Translations under genes and position numbers: made by a program
Shown: piece after piece, positions 44,948-53,458 of the stretch
How the letters are laid out: each line of letters starts with the position of its first letter
Position numbering within the stretch: position 1 is the stretch's first letter
The notes under the pieces: model-generated
The model's database searches: none
What the model was told of the DNA's origin: nothing
What the model saw: only the letters and a program-made list of their open reading frames with translations
DNA from: Dyadobacter beijingensis DSM 21582
GTDB lineage: Bacteria > Bacteroidota > Bacteroidia > Cytophagales > Spirosomataceae
NCBI RefSeq assembly: GCF_000382205.1
Contig: NZ_KB907786.1
Location: forward strand, 930,001-994,000
Length of the DNA: 64,000 nt
Reading direction: 5' to 3'

Positions 44948-45811
44948 TCACGCATTGCTTTTTGAACGCCCGGAATAGGTAACTGCGATCCCGAGCAAGA
45001 TCACTACGCCGCCGGCGATCATTTGCAGGGTGATCTTTTCACCAATAAAAATCCACGCGAAAAGCCCCGTCACCACCGCCTGGCTCAAAAGGCTGAGCGA
45101 AACGCTTTTGGCGTCCAGTTGCTTCACCGCCGAGCTGATCGTAAGCCAGCCGATCAATTGGCAGATCAATCCCTGCACGACGAAAACACCCCATATTACC
45201 GGTTCGAAATGCCGGACCGGATGATCGAAGATGAGGCAGATCGCAAACAAGTAGACACTGGAAACGGCCATACTGACCGTCATAAAGCTCACAATGTCGA
45301 TTTTGTTCAAAACCGTTTTGCTAATGAGCATATACGAGGCGTACAATATGCCGGATAGGACGGCCAATCCGAAACCGAGATCGAACCGCATGGTCGCAAA
45401 TGTTTCAAAACCAATCAATATCACCATTCCGGCGAGCGCGACCAGGGTGCCGAGCCAGAAGCGCGGGCCGGGTTTGTCGGGCAAGAAGAGGAATGTGCCT
45501 ATGCCCACCCACACGGGCGAAAGATTGGTAAGCAACGTGGCCTGGGTTGCATTGGAATAGTGAATGGAGAGGTTCCAGACGGCAATATCGGTAGCGAAAA
45601 TGATGCCGCAGAGCACGATAGGCAGCCACAGCGCCGCGCACGGCACGGTGAACTTTCTCCGAAAAACCACGTAAGGCAGCAAGAACACCAGCCCGAAAAA
45701 CATGCGGTAAAATGCGGAGGTAACGCCTGAAACGGGCGCCCATTTAACCAGGACAGGAAAAATGCTGATGCTGATAATCCCGATAATCAGGTTAACGCGG
45801 GGATTTGACAT
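44948..45811 (-). CDS. EamA/DMT-family permease
   Basis: 287 residues with ten membrane helices in two EamA repeats (first about 10-135, with ALVALAGMVILIGFE closing it; second about 148-280, with KSVSLSLLSQAVVTGLFAWI and EKITLQMIAGGVVILLGIAV). The family exports or imports metabolites and amino acids; no substrate can be read. The stop directly abuts that of the convergent PAS kinase with no space for a terminator between them. A good promoter match is upstream at 45831-45863. Confidence 0.94.
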   Translation of the reverse strand: MSNPRVNLIIGIISISIFPVLVKWAPVSGVTSAFYRMFFGLVFLLPYVVFRRKFTVPCAALWLPIVLCGIIFATDIAVWNLSIHYSNATQATLLTNLSPVWVGIGTFLFLPDKPGPRFWLGTLVALAGMVILIGFETFATMRFDLGFGLAVLSGILYASYMLISKTVLNKIDIVSFMTVSMAVSSVYLFAICLIFDHPVRHFEPVIWGVFVVQGLICQLIGWLTISSAVKQLDAKSVSLSLLSQAVVTGLFAWIFIGEKITLQMIAGGVVILLGIAVTYSGRSKSNA

Positions 45812-45830
45812 AAATCGGATAAATTGTGGG

Positions 45831-45863
45831 CAAAGATAAGCGATCCTTAATCTTCGGCACCAA
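45831..45863 (-). promoter_or_regulatory. Promoter TTG-N22-TATCTTTG for the EamA gene
   Basis: On the minus strand TATCTTTG (45831-45838) lies 22 bases downstream of a TTG (45861-45863), both elements matching the Bacteroidota consensus. The start codon is 19 bases further on. The -33 part overlaps the end of the ywbE-like gene. Confidence 0.55.
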
Positions 45864-46056
45864 TCACTTTCACTCTTCCGATCTCGCCTGATTCGAGCCG
45901 TACCTTAATGCCATGGGTGTGTACGGGTGCTTTTGTGAGAATGTCCTTTACAATGCCCTGGGTGAGCTTGCCGGAACGCTGGTCTTTTTTGAGCACGATG
46001 GAGACGGAAAGTCCCGGTGCGATATTCTTTCTTTCTGTGCCTGACAGTGAAGACAT
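45847..46056 (-). CDS. YwbE family protein (DUF2196)
   Basis: 69 residues: RKNIAPGLSVSIVLKKDQRSG, then a short form of the YwbE pattern with KLTQGIVKDILTKAPVHTHG and IKVRLESGEIGRVKVIG. The T-x-G-x-V-x-D-I-L-T-x-x-x-x-H-x-x-G-I-K-V-R-L core is diagnostic. These are small KOW-like beta proteins, probably RNA- or ribosome-related, without a proven function. It begins two bases after the stop of the FUSC gene and so is likely co-transcribed with it. Confidence 0.92.
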   Translation of the reverse strand: MSSLSGTERKNIAPGLSVSIVLKKDQRSGKLTQGIVKDILTKAPVHTHGIKVRLESGEIGRVKVIGAED

Positions 46057-46058
46057 GC

Positions 46059-48299
46059 CTATGCCGCTTTCGCGGGTTTTATTTTTTGTAAAATCTTGAT
46101 TTCATCGATCGAAATGGTGCTGATCAGCTCGAAAAGGCCATTGATCGTTTTTAAATCCGACAGCATTTTGCGCGCCGGGGATTGGTCGGCGACCTCGATA
46201 CCGAGCTCTTTGATCTCCTTTTTCCGCTTTGCGAGCAGCTCGATCAGGCGCTGGTTCTGCGGCAACGATTCCCGCACGATTTCCAGGCTGTTGCCGGTTT
46301 TACCATCGATGATGTCCGTCGCGGCCTGCAACTGGCGGTCGATCTGCCGGATCATCAGTTCGAATTCGACGGAAAATTCGGAATATTCCAGCATTTGCGC
46401 ATAGGTCGACAGCGACGCGATGTAGGAAGTGAGCATATGGCTCGTCGCCACAAACTGGTGGTATTCCTCCATATTCAGCTGCTGGCGCTTGGGTTCGGAA
46501 AGCATTTTCTGAAAGTTGTCCGAGAGGTTGGCCATCGCAATGATCGCGTTCTTGCGCAATACTTTCAATTCGTTGATATCCAGCTGTTTTCCTGTAAATT
46601 TAGCGGCTACGAGGTCAAAATACCGCCGGTTTGCTTCGAGGGCTTCCTTCATATATTGCTTGATCTGCGAATGCTCCCAGACGGGCAGCACGTAGGAAGA
46701 AATAACGTAGGCGATCAGCGAACCGATGACCGTATCCACGACGCGGTCTTGCAGCACGGCCGTCACATGCTGCGGGTTCAGGAAATGGAAGGACAGGATC
46801 ACATACAGCGTGATGCTCGTAGAAGCGACGAAATAATTGATTTTCAGGAAACTGTATGCCAAAATCATGGCTATCATCATGAAAATGAACAGCGGCGTGC
46901 TCTCATCGATGAGGTAAAGCATGAGAAAACCGATCACCACGCCCAGCATGGTGCCGCCGATGCGGTGGATGTTGCGCTGCTTGGTAATGCTGAATGCGGG
47001 TTTAAGGATCACGGCGATCGTCAGCAAAATCCAGTAACCGTGCCCCACTGCAAAGAAGAGCGACGCGGTATAACCCGCCAGCAAACCCAGCGTAACGCGC
47101 ACCGCATGCCGGAAATGGCTGGATTTCAGCGAAAGGTTATCGAGCAGGATGCGCGGATGGTAGTCCTGTTTGGGTGTAAAATCCTCCGCTTCGACGGTCA
47201 GTTTGTAGTCGGTACTCACGTCGGCTTCGTATTTCGTGGCCCTGTGCAGCTTTTTCACCCGCTCGGTCACGTCCTGCAAGCTGTTCAGGATCTGGCGTAG
47301 CATGATGAAATCCTCCATATTATCGTGGTTCATCTTATGCTCGCGCATCCGCTCGAAGGCACGCTGGCATTTGTTGAACGCTTCGTCGAGGTCGTGGCGC
47401 GGATGGGATGCATACCCGCTCTGTACGGCCAGCCCGATCTGCTGAATTTCCGCCGCCAGCCAGGTAATGTACGTACCGAACAGCCGCAGCACCTTCGTGT
47501 GGTCGAATGCGCGGTGAAGGTTGGCGTAATTCTGCTGCGAATTCAGGATGCGTTCGAAAAGGTCGATGCTGTCCAGGAACATCAGCATCAGAATACGGCT
47601 CTTGGTGGTCGATTCGGTTACGATCTCCCGGGTCTTGAACAGGATTTCGCGCAGGTTTTCATGGTTTTCGCGGAGGATCACCTGCTGGTGCACCATCCGG
47701 TTGAACAGCTCGTCGTAGTTGGGATTGGCAAAATAGTAGTCAGCCTTAATGGAAAGCAATTTGCCCAGTTCTACAAAATTTTCTCCCAAAAGCTGTTGTA
47801 TGAGCTTGTAGGGCAATAGTTTTTGTAAAACCATGAACAATATGAAGTACCAGATCCCGCCGGCGGAAAAGATCGCCGCGGTACGGAACACCATGTCGCC
47901 GCTGAGGTGGTCATCAATGTTAAATACAAAAACGAGCAGCGAAATAAGCCCGATGCTGTTCACGCGGTTGCCATATACGCCTGCGAGCGAGAAAAACATC
48001 CCGAAGACGATGATTTCCAGGAAAATGATCAATGGGAAATGCCGCAGGTAGCCCGTCACGCACGCGACGACAAAACAGGTGGCAATGGCAACCAGCAATG
48101 CATTGCGCCTTCTGTGGTAGGGGCCGGGATTGTCCGTTCCGCCGATGAGCAGCGTGCCGAGCGGAAATGCAATCATCTCGCTCAGAATCCCGTAGTGCTG
48201 AAAAATAAGGCTTGGGATGACCGTTCCCAGGGTTAGGCGTACACCGGTCGACAGGTAATGGCTGGAAATAAATTTTTTGAACTCGTCGAGGTAATTCAT
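46059..48299 (-). CDS. FUSC-family (YccS/YhfK-like) inner-membrane protein
   Basis: 746 residues with two hydrophobic blocks: about 15-175 (six helices, FPLGTLLIGGTDNPGPYHRR) and about 400-540 (FRHAVRVTLGLLAGYTASLF, RIGGTMLGVVIGF). Each block is followed by a long helical cytoplasmic domain. That duplicated plan and the R-x-x-G-T-x-x-G-x-x-x-G motif are those of aromatic-acid exporter-like FUSC/YccS proteins. Transport of aromatic or other organic acids is the family guess; direct evidence is thin. Promoter not evident. The small ywbE gene follows within two bases. Confidence 0.9.
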   Translation of the reverse strand: MNYLDEFKKFISSHYLSTGVRLTLGTVIPSLIFQHYGILSEMIAFPLGTLLIGGTDNPGPYHRRRNALLVAIATCFVVACVTGYLRHFPLIIFLEIIVFGMFFSLAGVYGNRVNSIGLISLLVFVFNIDDHLSGDMVFRTAAIFSAGGIWYFILFMVLQKLLPYKLIQQLLGENFVELGKLLSIKADYYFANPNYDELFNRMVHQQVILRENHENLREILFKTREIVTESTTKSRILMLMFLDSIDLFERILNSQQNYANLHRAFDHTKVLRLFGTYITWLAAEIQQIGLAVQSGYASHPRHDLDEAFNKCQRAFERMREHKMNHDNMEDFIMLRQILNSLQDVTERVKKLHRATKYEADVSTDYKLTVEAEDFTPKQDYHPRILLDNLSLKSSHFRHAVRVTLGLLAGYTASLFFAVGHGYWILLTIAVILKPAFSITKQRNIHRIGGTMLGVVIGFLMLYLIDESTPLFIFMMIAMILAYSFLKINYFVASTSITLYVILSFHFLNPQHVTAVLQDRVVDTVIGSLIAYVISSYVLPVWEHSQIKQYMKEALEANRRYFDLVAAKFTGKQLDINELKVLRKNAIIAMANLSDNFQKMLSEPKRQQLNMEEYHQFVATSHMLTSYIASLSTYAQMLEYSEFSVEFELMIRQIDRQLQAATDIIDGKTGNSLEIVRESLPQNQRLIELLAKRKKEIKELGIEVADQSPARKMLSDLKTINGLFELISTISIDEIKILQKIKPAKAA

Positions 48300-48420
48300 A
48301 GAGTCAGGACACGGTGTACTATTGCAATACTACTATTTTAAATCTCACAACCAACAAAAGCTGTACCAAATTTTGAGGCTACGCCAAGTGGGATAACATT
48401 TCGGCATGGGCCGTTTTTAG

Positions 48421-48428
48421 TATCTTTG
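48421..48428 (+). promoter_or_regulatory. Candidate -7 box TATCTTTG upstream of the HPP gene
   Basis: An exact TAnnTTTG match with TTTC at 48399-48402 in the -33 position (18-base spacer, one base off TTTG). Transcription from here would include the short ORF at 48441. Confidence 0.45.
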
Positions 48429-48440
48429 AAAGGGAATAGG

Positions 48441-48548
48441 ATGGGCGTCCGGCAGAAAATTCTGATTGCCCGGCTAATTCCCGAACCATTGCCATCCCGT
48501 TATAGTTCTATTTTGAGCGACTTCAACAAAAAAGTTTTCGAGTTTTGA
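48441..48548 (+). CDS. 35-residue upstream ORF overlapping the HPP start (possible coupling leader)
   Basis: ATG at 48441, 13 bases after the promoter box; peptide MGVRQKILIARLIPEPLPSR, then a tail ending NKKVFEF, stop TGA at 48546-48548. The stop overlaps the TTG start of the HPP gene in the string TTGA, the same geometry as the common ATGA overlap. That suggests translational coupling, which would help a weak TTG start. No homologue is recognised. Alternatively the two parts were once a single frame split by a frameshift. Confidence 0.4.
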   Translation: MGVRQKILIARLIPEPLPSRYSSILSDFNKKVFEF

Positions 48549-49135
48549 GAAAAAGGATCAGACGTAACGCCAGATTGGTCCGTTACGTAGTTTACAAAGA
48601 GACATTAATCGATTTTAAGGACCATTTCTGGACTTTTATCGGTTCATTTCTCGGTATCGGCCTTATCGGATTGCTCAACGAGCGACAGTTCACCGATTCC
48701 GACTCGTTGTTCCTCATCGGCTCTTTCGGGGCCTCGTCGGTGCTCATCTACGGCATCGTGAACAGCCCGCTCGCGCAGCCGCGTAACCTCATAGGCGGGC
48801 ACGTGCTATGTGCGCTAGTGGGTGTGACGGTGCATAAGATCATTCCCGATCAGATCTGGGTGGCCTCCGCATTCGCCGTTTCGATATCCATTGTATTAAT
48901 GCAGGTGACCAAAACACTACATCCGCCGGGCGGCGCTACGGCGCTCATTGCCAATATCGGTTCCGAGAAAATCAAGGCGCTGGGTTATATGTATGTGCTG
49001 AGCCCGGTACTGAGCGGTGTACTGATCCTGCTTTTCGTGGCCGTGGCGGTGAACCGTTTTGCCGCCCACCGCAAATACCCCGCCAACAAAAACTGGTACA
49101 AAGTATGGGAGCGGAAGTATTTCACCAGGGTTTAA
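48545..49135 (+). CDS. HPP family integral membrane protein
   Basis: 196 residues from a TTG start; no ATG is available in frame before conserved sequence begins. After a basic N-terminus there are four helices: WTFIGSFLGIGLIGLL, SLFLIGSFGASSVLIYG, VASAFAVSISIVLMQV and SPVLSGVLILLFVAVAV. The name-giving His-Pro-Pro is in KTLHPPGGATALIANIG, and another family phrase is SPLAQPRNLIGGHVLCALVG. Cyanobacterial and plastid HPP proteins transport nitrite; bacterial roles are otherwise unproven. A bidirectional terminator follows. Confidence 0.92.
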   Translation: MRKRIRRNARLVRYVVYKETLIDFKDHFWTFIGSFLGIGLIGLLNERQFTDSDSLFLIGSFGASSVLIYGIVNSPLAQPRNLIGGHVLCALVGVTVHKIIPDQIWVASAFAVSISIVLMQVTKTLHPPGGATALIANIGSEKIKALGYMYVLSPVLSGVLILLFVAVAVNRFAAHRKYPANKNWYKVWERKYFTRV

Positions 49136-49138
49136 AAC

Positions 49139-49170
49139 AAAAATAGCTGCTCTTTCGGGCAGCTATTTTT
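49139..49170. terminator. Bidirectional intrinsic terminator between HPP and ferritin genes
   Basis: AAAAATAGCTGC (49139-49150) pairs perfectly with GCAGCTATTTTT (49159-49170) around an 8-base loop. With A-runs on one side and T-runs on the other it works in both directions for the convergent genes. Confidence 0.9.
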
Positions 49171-49189
49171 GCAAGGTCAAATCTTGCTA

Positions 49190-49714
49190 TTATTCGTCGT
49201 GACCGATTTTGCTGATCGCTTTGTCGATTTCGTACAATCCGGTGCCATCTTCGCCGATCACGTCGAACAGCTCGATCGCGCGGCGTGCGTTGTCTTCTTC
49301 TTCGATCTGCTCGCTTACGAACCATTGCAGGAAGTTTTCGGTGCCGTAATCTTCTTCTCTGCGGGCGGCAGTCACAATGCGGTTAATCGATTGTGTTACT
49401 GCGATTTCGCTTTGCAATGCAGTCTCGAAAACGCTTCTGAATGTAGGATATTCCTGTTTCACGCCTGATACTTCCGGAGAAATCGCTGTTCCGCCTACTG
49501 TCATCAGGTAGTTGAAGATTTTCAGCATGTGGCCGCGTTCTTCGTCAGATTGTTTCAGGAAATAGTGGGCGCTGCGCTTGAAACCGTTGCGGTCACACCA
49601 TGACGCCATGGCCAGATATTTGGCGGAAGCTTCGGCTTCCATCTTCACCTGGTTGTTCAAAAGTATCTCTATCTCCTCTTTGAGGGAAGTACGTGCTCTG
49701 AGTAAGTCTTTCAT
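49190..49714 (-). CDS. ftnA: Ferritin (bacterial FtnA type)
   Basis: 174 residues folding as a four-helix bundle plus a short fifth helix. Ferroxidase ligands of the FtnA type are visible: Glu27 in KMEAEASAKYLAMASW, and Glu59 with His62 in SDEERGHMLKIF. The later helices give WFVSEQIEEEDNARRAIELF. No haem-ligand Met of bacterioferritin is evident. It stores iron as a 24-mer in the cytoplasm. The gene is monocistronic in appearance, with the shared terminator just downstream. An uncharacterised gene lies 111 bases upstream on the same strand. Length is typical. Confidence 0.95.
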   Translation of the reverse strand: MKDLLRARTSLKEEIEILLNNQVKMEAEASAKYLAMASWCDRNGFKRSAHYFLKQSDEERGHMLKIFNYLMTVGGTAISPEVSGVKQEYPTFRSVFETALQSEIAVTQSINRIVTAARREEDYGTENFLQWFVSEQIEEEDNARRAIELFDVIGEDGTGLYEIDKAISKIGHDE

Positions 49715-49825
49715 GATTTTGCTTGTTTATTCGTGTCTTAACAAGTGCAAATATCATGCGAAAGTTCATGATTCCAAATCGTTTTAGAAATTTGGAAACG
49801 GTCTAATATAGTCTGAATGAGTAAT

Positions 49826-50224
49826 TTAGACTAATTCTCGCTCCATGAAGAGCACCTGGTGAAGCATGGAATTGAGCTCGATCGCGAAGTGCGTACCGTT
49901 CACAAGCTCGCGCAACTGGATCACTTCGCAGAGCGTCATTTTGTGGCCCGTGTTCAATCGGGGAACCTCAACGAACTCATAGTCAGACTCGTCGGATAGG
50001 TCGAAGATTTTGCTGTGGATGTCGATGCTGTTAATGAAACGACGGAAATTCAGAAAATCCAGAATTTTGAAAGAGGCCTGGAGTTCGCCAAAGTGAAGAA
50101 CAATTCGGGAAGTTAAATCACACTGTACGCTGTAACCTTTCGCGGTACTGAACAATTCATTCTGGGTATTCACTGACAGCAAGGAATTTGAATCGTGGAA
50201 ATTGTACCACAAAGATAGACCCAA
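49826..50224 (-). CDS. Unknown protein, 132 residues
   Basis: No family recognised. The frame gives a soluble protein with mixed alpha/beta character, without signal peptide or membrane segment; notable phrases are DLTSRIVLHFGELQASFKIL, LNFRRFINSIDIHSKIFDL and FVEVPRLNTGHKMTLCEVIQ. The composition and even hydrophobic spacing look like real coding sequence. The start is uncertain; ATG at 50224 is used, and the first fifteen residues may not be real. It lies upstream of ferritin on the same strand, so a link to iron handling is possible but unproven. Confidence 0.6.
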   Translation of the reverse strand: MGLSLWYNFHDSNSLLSVNTQNELFSTAKGYSVQCDLTSRIVLHFGELQASFKILDFLNFRRFINSIDIHSKIFDLSDESDYEFVEVPRLNTGHKMTLCEVIQLRELVNGTHFAIELNSMLHQVLFMERELV

Positions 50225-50277
50225 AGTTTTTGCGAAGCAAGTTTATTTGTAAGCAATCTAATTAAATGAAATGGAGA

Positions 50278-50589
50278 TTATGCGGATTGCCGGTTAGGGT
50301 CGTTCCAGAAATGAGTAATTACCGTGCGGTCGACGTTTTGCTCGGCATGCCAGATATCGAAATTAGTCTGCAAGTTGATCCAAAATTGCGAAGAGTTACC
50401 GAATGCCTCGGAAAGCTTCACGGCCATTTCCGCCGTAATGCCCGATTGCTCATTGACGATGGCTGAAAGGCTGCTCCGGCTGATGCCGAGTCCTTTGGCT
50501 ACCTGGGTAATTGTGAGGCCGCGTTCGGCAATATATTCTTCTTTCAATATCTCGCCGGGATGAACGGGCGGTAAATTTCTCTTGATCAT
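50278..50589 (-). CDS. higA: HigA-type antitoxin (XRE HTH)
   Basis: 103 residues. HigA entry phrase PPVHPGEILKEEYIAERGLT is followed by the helix-turn-helix VAKGLGISRSSLSAIVNEQS (about 28-50) and SEAFGNSSQFWINLQTNFDIW, all standard for the HigA/VapI family. It should bind and neutralise the toxin encoded just upstream and repress the shared promoter. Gene order is toxin first, antitoxin second, the usual order for HigBA, with a 5-base gap. Confidence 0.93.
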   Translation of the reverse strand: MIKRNLPPVHPGEILKEEYIAERGLTITQVAKGLGISRSSLSAIVNEQSGITAEMAVKLSEAFGNSSQFWINLQTNFDIWHAEQNVDRTVITHFWNDPNRQSA

Positions 50590-50594
50590 AGCTG

Positions 50595-50873
50595 TTAATG
50601 GTAATCGAGGTAATCTATATCATGAACGTCACCATTCTCAAACCGGAAAATGATCTGGAAATTCGGAGAAATCTTAATGGACCAAAAATCGGTCAGTTCT
50701 CCCGTCAATTTATGAACTCCCGAGCCCAACTGCAAAATATCGTCCACACCTGTAACAGCATCCAGCTGGTCGAGTATCCGATTGATTTTCCGTACATACG
50801 CTGCCGGCAATTTAGCACTGTTACCATCGCGGTAAAATGCCAGCAATGCTTTGTGCCGGATAGAAACAATCAT
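50595..50873 (-). CDS. higB: HigB/RelE-type toxin (ribosome-dependent mRNA interferase)
   Basis: 92 residues from the ATG at 50873, which gives MIVSIRHKALLAFYRDGN; an ATG at 50891 would add six residues. The short RelE-like fold ends in DFWSIKISPNFQIIFRFENG and DVHDIDYLDYH, the I-x-x-N-x-x-x-x-F-x-x-x-x-G...H pattern of HigB toxins including the final His. The middle has LGSGVHKLTGEL. The gene precedes higA by five bases. No visible damage, so the pair is probably functional. Confidence 0.92.
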   Translation of the reverse strand: MIVSIRHKALLAFYRDGNSAKLPAAYVRKINRILDQLDAVTGVDDILQLGSGVHKLTGELTDFWSIKISPNFQIIFRFENGDVHDIDYLDYH

Positions 50874-50935
50874 AATGTGTGTGTAAATCAAAAGTCAAAA
50901 TCCTCAGCCGTCGATATAAGTCGACGGGAAGAAAG

Positions 50936-52606
50936 TTAGTTGGCCGCTTTCGCCCAGTTATCGCGCAATGTCGATGTTCTGTTGAAAATCAGTTGGCCTT
51001 CGGTGCTGTCGGGGTCTTTTGCGAAATAGCCTTTTCTAAGGAACTGGAACGATTCGCCTTCCTGTGCTTCGAGCAATGCAGGTTCTGCATAGCCGGTGAT
51101 CACATGCAGGGAATCGGGGTTGAGGTAATCTTTGAAATCACCCTCTGCGGCAGATGGATCTTCGACAGAGAACAGGCGGTCGTACAGGCGTACTTCCACT
51201 TCCAGCGCGTGCTGCGCCGAAACCCAATGCAGCGTTCCTTTTACATTAATACCCGTCGTATCCTGTCCGCTTTTGCTGTTTTCAACATAGGTACAGCGCA
51301 CTTCGGTGATCTCGCCGTTTTCGTCCTTCACAAAATCGTCGCACTGGATAATGTACGCACCTTTCAGGCGCACCATTTTACCTGGCGCAAGACGGAAGTA
51401 TTTCTTCGAAGGAATTTCCATGAAATCCTCTTTCTCGATCAAGATTTCCCTGGTGAAAGGGATTTCGCGGTTGCCGGTTGAAATATCTTCCGGGTTATTT
51501 TCGCTGTGGCACATTTCGGTAACGCCTTCCGGGAAATTGGTAATGACCACTTTCAGCGGATCGAGCACCACCATGCGACGCAATGCTTTCTTGTTCAGGT
51601 CTTCCCGAACGCAGAATTCCAGCAGCCCTACGTCCACCATATTTTCGCGTTTCGCTACACCGATGCGATCGCAGAAATCACGGATCGCGAATGCGGAATA
51701 GCCCCTGCGACGCATACCACTGATAGTCGGCATACGCGGGTCGTCCCAGCCGCTTACATGGCCTTCCTGCACCAGTTGGAGCAATTTGCGTTTGCTGGTT
51801 ACGGTGTAGTTCAGGTTGCGGCGGGCAAATTCATATTGGTGCGAAGTATAAATACCCAGTTTTTCAATCAGCCAGTCGTACAGCTCACGGTGCGGCGCGA
51901 ATTCCAGCGTACAGATCGAATGCGTTACCGTTTCGATCGCGTCGCTTTGGCCGTGGGCGAAATCGTACATCGGGTAAATGCACCATTTGTTGCCGGTACG
52001 GTGATGGTGCGCATGCTTGATCCGGTACAAGATCGGGTCGCGCATGAGCATATTGATGTGCGCCATATCGATTTTAGCACGCAGGGTGCGGCTGCCATCG
52101 GGGAATGCGCCGCTCTTCATTTGTTCGAAAAGTGCAAGATTCTCCTCTACGCTGCGGCTGCGGTAGGGACTGTCTTTGCCTGGCTCCGTAGGCGTGCCTT
52201 TCAATGCGGCGATTTCTTCGGAAGTGGAATCGTCGACGTAGGCCAGCCCTTCGTTGATGAGCTTCACCGCATAGCCGTAAAGGGTATCGAAATAGTCAGA
52301 AGCGTAGTTCTCGTTCTCCCATTCGAAACCCAGCCAGCGGATGTCATTCTTGATATTTTCAACGTATTCGGTGTCTTCGGTCACCGGATTGGTATCGTCA
52401 AATCGCAGATTGGTATAACCCGGAAACTTCTTGGTCAGCCCGAAATTGAGGTAAATGCTGGTAGCATGCCCAATGTGCAGATAGCCATTCGGTTCGGGTG
52501 GAAAGCGCGTAATAATCCGGGTATATTTTCCTGATTGAAGGTCAGCGTCAATAATCTCCTCGATAAAATTCAGGCTTTTCTCTTCTTTTTTCTCTTCCGT
52601 AATCAT
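50936..52606 (-). CDS. glnS: Glutamine--tRNA ligase
   Basis: 556 residues from the ATG at 52606; the upstream ATG at 52633 overlaps the promoter box at 52631 and is unlikely. Class I synthetase: HIGH-type motif in RFPPEPNGYLHIGHATSIYL, KMSKS-type motif as VTSKRKLLQLVQEG, and the GlnRS-specific stretch WDDPRMPTISGMRRRGYSA. The anticodon-binding beta-barrels form the C-terminal 220 residues, with NREIPFTREILIEKEDF. It charges tRNA-Gln in the cytoplasm, so this organism need not depend on the GatCAB route. Length is normal. Confidence 0.97.
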   Translation of the reverse strand: MITEEKKEEKSLNFIEEIIDADLQSGKYTRIITRFPPEPNGYLHIGHATSIYLNFGLTKKFPGYTNLRFDDTNPVTEDTEYVENIKNDIRWLGFEWENENYASDYFDTLYGYAVKLINEGLAYVDDSTSEEIAALKGTPTEPGKDSPYRSRSVEENLALFEQMKSGAFPDGSRTLRAKIDMAHINMLMRDPILYRIKHAHHHRTGNKWCIYPMYDFAHGQSDAIETVTHSICTLEFAPHRELYDWLIEKLGIYTSHQYEFARRNLNYTVTSKRKLLQLVQEGHVSGWDDPRMPTISGMRRRGYSAFAIRDFCDRIGVAKRENMVDVGLLEFCVREDLNKKALRRMVVLDPLKVVITNFPEGVTEMCHSENNPEDISTGNREIPFTREILIEKEDFMEIPSKKYFRLAPGKMVRLKGAYIIQCDDFVKDENGEITEVRCTYVENSKSGQDTTGINVKGTLHWVSAQHALEVEVRLYDRLFSVEDPSAAEGDFKDYLNPDSLHVITGYAEPALLEAQEGESFQFLRKGYFAKDPDSTEGQLIFNRTSTLRDNWAKAAN

Positions 52607-52630
52607 ACTAAAATGAAATTTTCCAATTTT

Positions 52631-52662
52631 CAAAGTTAACCTTCTTCCTGCAAATTCCGCAA
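52631..52662 (-). promoter_or_regulatory. Promoter TTG-N21-TAACTTTG for glnS
   Basis: Minus strand: TTG (52660-52662), 21-base spacer, TAACTTTG (52631-52638), 24 bases before the chosen glnS start. Both elements match the Bacteroidota consensus. Confidence 0.55.
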
Positions 52663-52710
52663 TCGGCCCCGCGAAATCGTAAATCCGGAGGTTTGGCTTA
52701 ATTTTGCGGC

Positions 52711-53457
52711 ATGCGTTATTTTATAGAATTCAGTTACCGCGGCACAGGGTATGCAGGCTGGCAAAAGCAGAACAATGCCTTGGGCATTCAGGAAGTGCTG
52801 GAAGAAGCCCTGGCAAAAGTCCTGCGTATGCCCGTGGAGCTTACCGGCAGCAGCCGCACCGACGCGGGTGTCCATGCAGAACAACAATTCGCCCATTTTG
52901 ATTTGCCCGAAGCGGTGAAAGACGCCGATTTGCTCGTATATAAACTGAATGCGCTCATTCCGAAGGACATTGCCGTGACAAGGCTCATCCCCGTTGGCGA
53001 CGAGGTGCATTCCCGCTTTGCGGCCACGCACCGAAAATACGAGTACCGCATTACCTTTCGGAAAAACCCGTTTCTGACCGATCTCGCTACGCCTATGCGC
53101 CGTAACCTGGATGTGCTGCGGATGAACGAAGCCGCCGCATTGCTGCTCGTTCATACCGATTTCGAGAGTTTCAGCAAGATCCACACGAACGTCAACAACT
53201 TCCGCTGCACCATTACCGAATCCCGCTGGGTAGAATCGGGCGATATGCTCGTGTTCCATGTCAAGGCCAACCGCTTTCTGCGCGGGATGGTACGTGCGCT
53301 GGTAGGCACAATGCTCGAAGTGGGCCGCGGGAAAATGAGTACCGCGGAATTTGAGCAGGTCATCATTTCGCGTAACAGAAAAAATGCCGGAGCGCAGGCC
53401 CCGGCAGAAGGTTTGTTTCTCGTGGAAGTAGGCTATCCCGATTCGCTTTTAGGATAA
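52711..53457 (+). CDS. truA: tRNA pseudouridine(38-40) synthase TruA
   Basis: 248 residues. The TruA start MRYFIEFSYRGTGYAGWQKQ is followed by the catalytic motif SSRTDAGVHAEQQ with Asp51, later RKYEYRITF (RNA contact), and the C-terminal NRFLRGMVRALVGTMLEVGRG. It isomerises uridines 38-40 in the anticodon stem of many tRNAs. TAATTTTG at 52699-52706, a fair -7 box, ends only four bases before the ATG, so the transcript may be leaderless. It is divergent from glnS and convergent, with one base between stops, with the aldehyde dehydrogenase gene. Confidence 0.97.
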   Translation: MRYFIEFSYRGTGYAGWQKQNNALGIQEVLEEALAKVLRMPVELTGSSRTDAGVHAEQQFAHFDLPEAVKDADLLVYKLNALIPKDIAVTRLIPVGDEVHSRFAATHRKYEYRITFRKNPFLTDLATPMRRNLDVLRMNEAAALLLVHTDFESFSKIHTNVNNFRCTITESRWVESGDMLVFHVKANRFLRGMVRALVGTMLEVGRGKMSTAEFEQVIISRNRKNAGAQAPAEGLFLVEVGYPDSLLG

Positions 53458-53458
53458 A

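Noticed and set aside
46182..47300. Plus-strand frame of 372 codons opposite the FUSC gene
   Set aside because: Mirror frame of a well-supported membrane protein; Gln/His/Arg-rich and without motifs.
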